Shown: positions 48,335 through 60,300 of the stretch, piece after piece | Numbering within the stretch: position 1 is the first letter of the stretch | Layout of the letters: the number at the start of each line of letters is the position of its first letter | NCBI GenBank assembly: GCA_002633025.1 | Contig: NMRB01000009.1 | Coordinates: forward strand, 434,916 to 498,915 | Reading direction: 5' to 3' | DNA from: Notospermus geniculatus | Taxonomy: Eukaryota; Nemertea; Pilidiophora; Heteronemertea; Lineidae | DNA: 64,000 nt | Translations under genes and position numbers: made by a program | Notes under the pieces: model-generated | The model's database searches: none | What the model saw: only the letters and a program-made list of their open reading frames with translations | What the model was told of the DNA's origin: nothing

Positions 48335-51300
48335 GTGGGTATATCTCATGACATTACATAAATATTAGCTTACATAGGCTATTATCATCATCAAAGCTAG
48401 GCTTCTCGATAACGACGGAATGTTGTCGCGACGTCAGTTTATCCACATTCCTCAAGAGGTCTAAACTCCTTCGGCAGCATCCATACCGTAGATAAAAGAA
48501 GTTTGTAACGTCCACAGGCACTACCTGACACAGGTCATGTGTCCACATCTAACTACAGTGGAACCTCCCTTAACGGACACCTCTGCCAGGAGGACACCTC
48601 TCTAATCAGGACAGCGATTTTCAGTCCCAAAATGGTCATTTCTATTCATTTGAACCTCTATAATCAGGACACCTCTCAATTAAGGACAACATTTGTCAGT
48701 CCTGAAGGTGTCCTTAATAGAGAGGTTCCACTGTACATCTATCTCTCATCCTCGATAGCCATTTACGGAGTTTCTTCCAGGTGACTGTAACTGTGTGTAT
48801 CCAACGTGACTGTGACAAGTGTTTTAAGTACATGTGTATCCTGGGTTCGAGCCCAAATGGAGGAAGAATTTATTCTCCCATTTTTTTCCGCGGCTTAACA
48901 TTTTACGGAAATTTGTTCCCTCTTTGGAAGTGGTGATTTACGCGCTATTGTTAATAATTTCCTTTCCCCTGCCACAAGCAACTATTCTGATTTATTCCCC
49001 CAGCAACTTCACTCTCACAGCATGATCCGACACCACAAAACCAAAACGTCACTTCGTAAGGCCCTGTCGCCACGAGGCGGCAGTTTCTTTATCAGGTGAC
49101 TGCACAGAGGTGTGCTTGACGCCATATTAGAATCGTACATATAAAGACGAAAAAAGAGTTATTGTCACTGTCGGATTTGAAGCCGTGACCTCAAGTCTGA
49201 AACAGTCATATTTATGTATTGGCACGTTTTAAATGTCAGTGCTGACGAATGATGATCGGAAATTAATTTTCTTGCTCATTAGTACTGTCCGTCGAAGTTT
49301 CCCATTGGTTAGAATATCCTCGATAAGCACTTCTGAAAGACAATGGGTCATATGAATAAAGACTAGCAAATGCTTTTACTTCAGATTTGTACAGCATTGC
49401 GTAGTGCATTTGTATTGCAAAATTCAAGTAAAAGCATTTACTAGTCTTTATTCATATGACTCAATGACGAAAATATTGCTCATATGGTCAACATAACTGA
49501 CTTGATGAGGTCATTACAGAAAAAAAGACAATGGTATGAGGAACATGCGACGGGAAACTCCCAAATCCGAAAATGGGCCTACCTACGTATTTTTAATTCA
49601 AAGAGATAACGTCAATTCGCTGATAATTTTGACGCACTACTCGACAGACTTTCTGGCGTTTAATCAGTTTGTATACCGTCTGGTGTGCGATAAAAGTGAC
49701 AAGGTGACAGTCTGTGCCGTGCAGTCAAAAGCTCTTAAAAGGTAAACCTATCAAATCGGCACAGAACTAGCGGCGCACTCTAAACTAAGCGCACTCTAAA
49801 CTTACCATGCGGCAGCTCATAACAAATTGATCGACTGCCCAGATGGAATTCTCCGCTAACACTGAGATTCTCGGTCCTGTTTTTGTAGCATCTTTTTCAC
49901 CCGTCAGTAAAATTAGTTCCCCACAGGCCAGCAGAGAGATTTTGGTGATATATTCGATTGAAATCTTCACCACATACCGGTACTGTTCTAAAGAAATTGA
50001 ATCATGCTATTTTTTAGATTTTTATATTGTAATTGGTTTATTAAACGGATAACTGAAATAAGTTTTGTGCAGGTTTACCTTCACAATGTACATTTATGTG
50101 CACTGATTTGATGCAGTGCCATGCTCAACCCAACTCTTGTTATCATTGCCCACTTGACAAGTCACCTAAATATTTATCGACGGCTAAGTAGTCGAAATAT
50201 CTTCCACAAGGAATAAAAATCGTGACAAGTGTGTGCATATAATGTCAGACAGGCGTGCAAGTGCGGTTTTCGCATTCTCACCACTAAAATCAGCACACTC
50301 TCAACATTGTTCAATTTTGTCCCGATTTTTCGCCCTTGTCTTCTCACGTAATCTATTGACTATTAATGCACATTCAAATCATTTGGGGTCAAAACGTGTC
50401 CCGAAGAAAGAAATTTCAATTATTTCATCGGCGTCGAGTTTTTGTACGATTTTTTTGAGAAATTTTCGAGGTTATTTTTGAGGACGCCTTCTGATTGGTC
50501 ATATTGAATCACATGATCTCAGCGACACAATAATATGCTTCTGTAAAAATGGCCGCCGGCATTTTCATCACTTGAGAAGTTCGACGCGCCGTGATACCAT
50601 TACTAACCCTAAAGCACCTCAAGCAAATGCTATTTTTTATGAATATGATACTAAGTATAAGCACATGCTTCTGCTTAATTCTTGGTGAGATAGCAGATGC
50701 TAGGAAGCAGATGCTTCTAAGCACTTGCTAGTTTTTATGAATATCAGCCATTCTTCTCACGTAATCTATTGACTATTAATGCACATTTAAATCATTTGGG
50801 GTCAAAACGTGTCCCGAAGAAAGAAATTTCAATTATTTCATCGGCGTCGAGTTTTTGTACGATTTTTTTGAGAAATTTTCGAGGTTATTTTTAAGGACGC
50901 CTTCTGATTGGTCATATTGAATCACATGATCTCAGCGACACAATAATATGCTTCTGTAAAAATGGCCGCCGGCATTTTCATCACTTGAGAAGTTCGACGC
51001 GCCGTGATACCATTACTAACCCTTCATCAGGCAGGTAACACACTTCAACCCATTCTTTTATGTGTAGCAAAAGTTTCCACGGCATGCCTAATTGATAATT
51101 ATCATTCAAATACGTAGATTTGAACAGTCTTGTCGAGCAGTAGGCCTCGGGTGTGTTGGCCTACACTTGAGAGCACTTGCTGGGGTGTACGGTGTACACC
51201 GATCGTGTATGTATGTACATGTACGTGTGTGAACTAACCTAGCGTGCCGTTTGCAATTCCTCTGGCCATCGATGGTGGCGCTGATTGGGATATTCACAAT

Positions 51301-54300
51301 GCCATCTGAAGTAGGAATTCCAACGCCAGCGAACCAGTATTGCTGTTAAGCTGGATTTAGCTGCACGCGGTATGCGGATTGCGGAACGCGGTAAGCGGAA
51401 AGTTCAATGCATTTCTCATACAACAAATCGCTTCCGCCAGGGATTCCGCGGCCCTATACCGCATTCCGCGTGTCAGCTAAATGCAGCCTTAGGCTTGTCT
51501 TATTTTGTATACGGTAATCAAAAATAACAGCACCGGAGGCATTTCGTGTTTTTTTAATCATATTTCAGTTGGGAGTTCTTTATGGTCAGCAGAACCCGTG
51601 CATAATCCACCTACAGCCTGCAACTTCGAAAGCGGAAACTGTGGCTGGTACGAGGATTACAAAGATGAATATGACTGGACGCTGGGTTCAGGGAGGACGA
51701 CCAGCAACATCCGGTATATGGCACCTTTGAATGACAGGACGCGTAACACTCCTGATGGCTGGTATATGTTCGTAAATGACGACGCCGTCCTTAAAAACAC
51801 TTTTAATGCCAAGCTGAACAGCCCAACTTACTTTTCGAATTATTCAGAATGTAAGATAAAGTTCTCGTACTATTTGTATCAGACAGTAGGAACTTTGACG
51901 CTTGACGCAAGCTTCACTGCCAACGGGACGACTTCTTTGTCCAAAATTTGGAGTGTGAAAGGCAGTGCTAGTACCAAAGCATCTTGGCAAGATGTTATCG
52001 TATGGCTAGGCGGAGGCAGGAGGAAGTTGTTTACTTTACACTTTGTGTTGACCGGTGCAACTTTGGGCGAAAACCATGGAGTGATTGCCGTGGATGATAT
52101 GGGATTTTATGACTGTATCATTATATCCAGACCACATCCAGGGCGTTGCACCAGTGACTATTATCAATGCCGAGATAGTTCGTGCATACCTAGGTCCAAG
52201 CTCTGCGACCTTACGTACGACTGCGGCGATTCTAGTGATGAAGAAATGTCCACTTGCGATAGTTACCACAGGTACGACTTCGAGCAACCCACTGAATTCA
52301 GCCAAGGGCTGAACAAGGTCGAAGATGATTTCGAATGGGAGAGGAGGAGTGGACCTACGCCATCACAAAATACCGGGCCGTCGCGAGACCACACCACAGG
52401 TACTCGTGAAGGTTATTACATGTACGTCGAGGCAACTAACAGACGATACAAGGAGCGTGCTTGGTTGCTGATGAGACCGTTCAAGGCAGAAAGCACCGAC
52501 TGCCGTGTGCGTTTCTTCTACCACATGTACGGGGAACGCTTGGGAAGACTGGCCGTCAAAGTCCGGACGCATCGGAACGGCGAGGCACGTGAAATCTGGG
52601 GTACAGGAGGGCTGAACCTGGATGTCTGGTTGCCTTCCAACGAAATCAACTTGCCGAGTTCATCGTCTGACTTCCAAGTCATATTCGAAGGAGAAGTCGG
52701 CATCAGTTGGCGTGGAGACATTGCCATCGATGACGTCAGCTTTTCGCCGGGCTGTAAGTTCAGCGATAGCCAAGTTCTCCCCCTGGCCCCGGTCATATCC
52801 ACCATCATGCCTCAGACAACGACAAGGCGACCGAGTAACTGCTCCAAAGGCCAGTTTGAGTGTGTTTCAAAACGGACATGCATCGACAGACAACAGGTGT
52901 GCGACTTCAGGGAGGACTGTGAAGATGCATCAGACGAAGTGAATTGTCGTAAGTCTGGTATTTCCCCTGTATATCGTGGGACAAGAGAAAACAGTTGTAA
53001 ATTACGAAGATTGTTTGCAAACAAATGGCTAAAACTTGATGTTATGCGCGCGACTGATGTTGCCCAATATTGGGTAAATGGTGAAAACAGTCTGGGGTCG
53101 ACCTAGAAGCGAACCCCAAAGGCTCAGAATTGACAGGCGCCGATGATATCCAAGTTATCAATTATTTTAATTGATCAATTTTCTTCTTTAGCCAAGTTGA
53201 CTTGCACATTTGAAAACAATCGCCTTGGACTACCTGGTCAGCTCTGCGGGTGGAAGATTGAAATCGAAAAAAGTGATCTGATCTTACATCAGGCCACCTA
53301 CAAATGGGAAATTGCAAGGGGAAGTGGTGTTAACCGCCCTGGTAAGTCTTTCGTTTCTACCCCTGGGGCCGTATGCATAAAACATCTTAAGTGTGAAATT
53401 TCCCTTATCTTTTGTTTGGCACAATGGTTTAAGGGCAATTTTACACTTAAGATGTTTTATACATACTGCCCCTGGTGCACGTTCTTATCACAACATCAAA
53501 GCATGAAGGAGAACGACTGTCTCTCCGATGCTCCAAACCTCGCGAGGTCAGTAAATCCTCTCAACTCATCCGTCCCTCGCTGAGCTGTCATCAAAATCCG
53601 TCCGACGTCGGCCTTGTTACAGGCCTCATGCCCCCCCCCAGCTGGTTTCCTTGTTCTCACCAGCGAACTGGCTCAGTTATGACCAGGCAGGCTCAACATA
53701 TGACAATTTATTTTCTGAAGACACAGACCACACGAACCAGTCGCCTCGTGGGTACTATCTCCTCGCCGACAGCAGACCAGGAAGTCACACCGATGCATCG
53801 AACTTCACTGCAACTATCTCGAAGACTGGGCCACAATGTCACCTGAGTTTTTGGTATTACATGGTCGGTGCTCACCTGATATCCCAAAGTAGCAGTTCCA
53901 TTGCGGTTCTATACCAGATAGGCGGGGAATTACACGAGCTTGCTGCCATTTCCCATCAGGAGGGCAACGATTGGCAGCGGGAGTTAGTGCCAATTGGAGC
54001 CCATGATGACATCCGGGTTATCATACAAACAAGGCGTGGGGTTTCTAAGACAACTGGAATAGCCATTGATGACATATCCTTTTTGGACTGTGATCCACCT
54101 CAGAAGAATGAAAAGTGTACTGCGGATGAGCTTCCATGCATTTCGGGAGGCTGTTTCAGCAGAGGGAGGGAATGCGATTACGGCAAGGACTGTGGCGATT
54201 CGTCGGATGAAGATGTAAGAATCGTCAGTGAGGCTAAAGGCCAAGAATCCATTTAAGACAATTTCTAGCGATGCGATGCCGCAACCATTATTTGTTTCCG

Positions 54301-57300
54301 CCACGTTGCTTGGAGAAAGGATGTGCGGCGTCGCACCGCTCGAAATTCGCGTGAATGTACATATTCTTAGCCATTGAGTATTAGAATGTATCTGCTAAAT
54401 GATTAAGGCGATCCATCCAAGAAATTGTCTTTTTTGTCCGAAGTTGAATCTTGTACTCTTATCTCATATTCATTTGTAGGGTAGACATTGCGATACAATT
54501 TACAAGGCCCGCTGTGACTTCGAGCACGGCATGTGTAGGTCTTGGAGTCATGATCGTACGGGAGATTATTACTGGAGATTAAAGAAGGGTGGCACACCAT
54601 CCTTGCAGACAGGCCCTGATTGTGACCAATCTGAGCACTCCAAAGAAGGGTTCTTCATTTACTTGGAGACGTCATGGTCGGTGCTGGAGGGCGAAACAGC
54701 ACGATTGAAATCGAGGGTCATCAAAGGTGGTGTCAGGGACTGTAAGGTGAGACTTATTATCGTGAACACCGCAGTCTTGAGAACGCACTTCTTCGTCGAG
54801 TATGCACAATGACAGGAGCGCTCAGTTCAAGGAAATGTTCTGCTGATTCTGCTTGACCTCAGTGTTGCTTTCGACGCTCTGGATCAGGATACATGTATTC
54901 CATGCCCCTTTTGGGTGACAAATATTTCTGTATTTAACCCTGTCTTCAGCTCCGATATTGGTACCACATGAAGGGCCAGCAAATCGGCTCTCTCAGAATC
55001 ATCAGGCGTTACTCATTTTACCGCAACGAAAACGCAACAATAACCTTGAAAGAGCACAGAAAGGACCAGGGACGGTATTGGGTGAGAGGCGAGGTGGACC
55101 TGACGCAACCTGACAAAATGGAAAAGAGGAACTTCCAGGTAGGAAAACGGATACGCTCTGCATTCAAACTATCAAATGAGTATCATCTATTAAGAATAGT
55201 GTGTGCCTTGCAGTCAATCGGGCTAAAATGTAAATTTCCGACGAGAATTTTGTTATACAATTTTGTTATTTTTGTTACCGGTATACATTTTGTTGTACAT
55301 GTTCCTTTGTTTTATTATTCCACTTCTGAATTATTGCGACAGGTAGTTTTCGAGGGTGTCGTTGGCAGCGGTTTCCTTGGTGACATCGCGTTAGATTCAC
55401 TCTCCATGACCCCTGGGTGCGAAGAAGCAGACGACAGTAAGTCCCCCGTTTAGTTACTAACCGGTTCTGAATTTTGCCCCACATCACCACGAGATCTGAG
55501 GAGAGGATATTCTTCAGTTTTCTCCTGACGTAACGTTTTAGAGAGGTTAGATCCTGATGATTGGCAAACGCCAACGGGAGTGGCATCAGAATGGAACCGC
55601 CTTCTGTGGGTTATCACATCCTCTTATCGACGGTAGCCTATGGGGTTTCTCGCGTCTGAAATCGGAAGCGGTGCTGCGATGACATCTCCGGTTTGAAATG
55701 CCGTAAACAAATATTAAGGGGCTCTTGTATCCTCTTCAGATCACCTGCCTGGGGAGTCTGAGAAAGCAAGACTTCCTCAGAATAACTGCACAGATGCAGG
55801 TCTTCATCAGTGTTACAGCGGAGAGTGTTTCCATGCCAGGCAAAAGTGTAACTTTGTTAAAGATTGCAAGGACGGCACAGACGAAGCGGGGTGTGGTAAG
55901 GCCAAATCCTGCGTCTTATAACCTGTCGTATTTGAGACCCTTGAAAGATAGGCTTAATGATTTGGGAGCATTAGTTATAACCGATGAATTTGCTTGATAT
56001 AGGATGTACATTACCTTTCAAGTTGGCGTTATCTCCAACAACAGAATATAGCTAGGACAGAAATGTTTTGTCCTTGGCAACCAACCCAGGAATGTTAAAT
56101 TACTTACAGATTTTGTCACTGTCCTTTGCGCCACCCACAAGTTGCGTGGTAGTCACACTCATAGTCACCCGTTCACACTGTATTCACACCATTTTTTGTG
56201 CCAGGTCATATGTGTTCGTTCAGGAGTGGAACGTGCAACTGGCGGACGCAACTTTTTGGTTCATCATCAGCAACATGGATACGTGTAAAACATGAATCAA
56301 CAAGCAAACACAAAGGTAAAGTCTGGCAACATCTATCTTTGACCTAATGGAATGCGGAAGCTAGGAAATTGATCGTTGGATTTTCCGCGGACCTTTAATC
56401 ACACGCGGCTATTGAATGACCGGCGGACAACGCAAACAATCGGGTAACGACCACAAGTGATCGACAGGCATGATTATAAACCGCAAAGCTCTGTCACATT
56501 ACATGACTTCCGCATTCCATTAGGTCGAAGATAAATGTTGCCAGACTTTAATGTCAAGTCCTACAAGTATAGGTGCTATTAGTCCAGTCCTATACATGTA
56601 CCTCCAGTCATGCCAGTGGTAATAGGCAGTCCACACTAAACGAGGTATACATATTGCAGTTGAAGTTGAATCCTCATTTTCACCAACACATCATTTTCAC
56701 TCTATTGTGAAATGGAAAAGGTCATGTTTCAGGGTATTTCTTAAAAGCAAACATCAAGCCTGACTCAGCTGAAAAGGCAATCCTGGAGAGCCCTCGATAC
56801 AGCTCAGCTAGCCATCCCTGCTCCTTCAACTTCCTCTATCAAATATATGATCCCAGCCACACTGCAGCCTTGAAAATAAATATTGAAGACAGATATGGTC
56901 ACGTGACTAACGTCTGGTCATCAGCCCAAAAGAACGTCTCAACCGATTGGCAGGAGGGACTCGCAGATATTGGGAGTCATGTGATGGAAGATTTCAAGGT
57001 GTTGGTCGAAGCTGTTGGCGATCCAAAGACCACTGTTAATATTGATGACATCGAGTTTCAGGATTGTGCGAAAGGTAAATGTAAGAGTTAAGAGTGATCC
57101 ATCGATTTTTATGTCCTACAATATAATACGTCATCATTTTGGTTAATCTTTGATATTTAGTCAGTGGACCGAGTCCTCCCACGACCATCTCATTTGACAC
57201 ACCGGTACTCGTTCCAGCTTCTCATTCTGAATGTGCAGAAGACCAGTTCCTGTGCAGGGATCATGCGTCGTGTGTGAATAATCGCTACGTCTGTGACGGG

Positions 57301-60300
57301 ACACCTGACTGTAATGACGATTCAGATGAAGATGATGCTTTTTGTGGTATGTTTTAGATCAATCTCAGGACAGACTTACGTGATATGAATCACACTACAT
57401 GTACTTGCACATAAGGGGCCCTGGGATGGGGGTTCCGAAGATCGACAATGAAGAGGTTGAATTACGATGATGGTCGATTTATTTTAAAAGTTTTTTTCGA
57501 ATACAGAGAACCCTCGTGGCTCTCACAAGATGGCCACCCCGCTCTCCCATCTCTCCTGAAGTGTCATAGTGAGTACCATAAAATTGCACCAAATGATGGT
57601 ATAAGTATTGATGAGATAAAGAGATGATACGCAAGTCAAACTAGAACAGTCCACGTTGAAAAGATTTCATTCACTGAACATTCCAGTGCTCCATGAAGGC
57701 GACTGTGATTTCGAGCGTGATTTTGAATCGTGCGGATGGGAGAATTCTGGAGAATGGGAACGAGAACTAGTCACAACTTTAGAAAATAATTATCGAACAA
57801 AAAGATCTACAACAAGTGAGTAATGTATTTTTAAAACATTGAATTTGATTTGAAGCATGGATTGTGGACAAGGGCTGAACGACGTTTCTGAACTGAACCC
57901 GCCCTCGCAGCCATGGCCATAACCCGCCGGCCATGGAGGCCGGATTTCCTTGGCCTCGTGGTTGACGCGTTGGCGCAGTCAGCCCCCGAAACGCCAACGC
58001 GAACGCCACACCCGTTGTTCGATGCCACGAAGAGAGCACCGAACAAAAGGATAGACGATCGAGTTGGTGTTTCGGGCTTTGTGCGAAAACTACTAAACGT
58101 GGATGGGTACGGCTTCTAAATTTCTTTCTTGACGACAGGTCTTTTCTACGCTGTGGCTGACTTTGATAAAGCGAGACAAGGCAAACCCGGTGACATTGCT
58201 TCACTCTCACCAAAGGAAATTTTCCCTGCATCTCAGGGCAAGTGTTATTTACGGTTTTCATACAGAATGTACGACCCACAGGCGGGTGTAAATGGTACTG
58301 AGGACAACATGGGGACATTGAAGGTAATTAGTTCTTTAAGTTACTGACTGCACTTTTTGGGGCCGTATGCACCAAGCGAAGATAATCTTGAACTCAGGTT
58401 GAGCCACAACTTTTCCATGGTCACATCATGCCCTGGCAAACCTGAACAACAGAAAAGTTGTGGCTCAACTTGAGATCAAGCCAGAATTTGGATGGACCGT
58501 GCTTGCTGTCTCCAGTCGCAAATTACTTTTCTCTTGCAAGGTCTCAACCGTGAACAGAAACAGTGTAGCCTCGCTGATGTGGATCAAAAGCGGTAACCAA
58601 GGAAGGAAATGGCAGAAAGCAAATCTGTTGCTTGGCAACAACGATAACTTTACTGTCCTATTTGAAGCCATCAGAGGAGATGGGCCACGATCAAAAATAG
58701 CAATCAATGATGTCACATTTACACCTGAATGCAGAGGAGGTGAGTTATCCTGTTGAGCGGTCGTCTGACATGATGAACATTCACCTGCTTTTCAGTGGCC
58801 AAACTCTCATAAACTTTTATCAGGCCCGGGCAACCCCCCCAACCTTTGACCAAACCTCCTCAACACTTTGACCCAGGACGCGTTTTCCCCTTCAGCTCCA
58901 TCACCAACATACAACAGCAGTAAAACTTGCGACTTCACCCATTTCGTCTGCTCAACCAGCAATAAGTGCATGCCTAAATCATGGCTCTGTGATGGAAAGC
59001 CAGATTGCGGTGAACATGATGAGAAAGACTGCCCACCAATCACAGGTCAAAGTACACCAGGCAAGTACTACCTCGAATTCAGACCCATTTTGAGACAATT
59101 TAGATTTCTAGGATTCTTTCATTCAATCAGCGTTCCAATTTTCTCTTTCTCATACGACAGGACCTAGGTGTCCTCTCACTCAGACCACAACCTGCAAAAT
59201 TTCACAAACAATCTCGCATTCAATCATTCCACCATTTCTTCTCTAAAGCAACGACAACAGCACTATCTGGACCTACAAGCGACTCAAGACCAAACTACAC
59301 AAAACCACCACAGACTTGTGGGAAAGGAAAGTTCACATGTGCTGATGGTGCATGCATTTATGGTAGCCTTTACTGTGATGGCGTCCCAGACTGCACGGGT
59401 GGAGAGGACGAATATGGCTGCAGTAAGCTGTCAAAATTTCCCCACGATTTCAAGATGAGATGAATACTCCACACATCATAACAGAAAAGATTGTCTGAGT
59501 AAGAATGGACACGAAAAAGCATTATGTATCAGTACAAAACAACAAACAATATGACTTTCGGAATTTTATACAACTTTCTTATCCACTTGCAGAATTCCAG
59601 TGTCGTGCACATGGTGCCATGTTGTGCCACAATGGTGACCAGTGCGGCATCCTTTGCGACTCCACCTCTAACTGTCCCGATGGGTCAGACGAAGCCTCTT
59701 GCAATGAAAGTAAGTCTACCCATAGGAGATTCTGGTCTTGTCCATCTTTTTACCATGAGTCCAACTTGGAAGTCCAAGGCCAGTAGGCCGGTTTTTTTAA
59801 TAGGGGGTGGTGGTGAGGGCAGAATGATCCCAAAAGTATCCATACCGATGTCTAGTAGCATTCAATCAATGTAACTCTCACCAAATCCATCTTTCAGATC
59901 TCTGCCTAAAACACCATAAATATTGTTACGGGGGTTCAAACTGTACATACACATCAGGAAAGGGAACGAAGTGTCTAAAGTGAGTTGAACAGTTGGAAAT
60001 GGCACATTTTGTTATTTTGCTTTTGGCCTCCAATTGGCCAAGTCGAGAATCAGACTTCACCGAAATTCTGTCTTTGGAGTCACTACAACCCAGCGGTGCA
60101 TGTACAAAGTTTCAACCCAAAGTACAAAGTATAATATAAAGCCTAGTCAAATTTCTGACAAGAGGCCCCCTATTGGCCAAAATAGGAATCACATTGTGTC
60201 CAAAATAGAACACGGGCGAGATTTTGGGCCCGGTCATAAAAACAAATATGCAATATGAAAATCTCACTTTAAGAAAACGTTTTCGGGCCACGCACCTATC

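Noticed and set aside
48838-48870. tRNA box B-like GGGTTCGAGCCC
   Set aside because: No matching anticodon arm or box A upstream.
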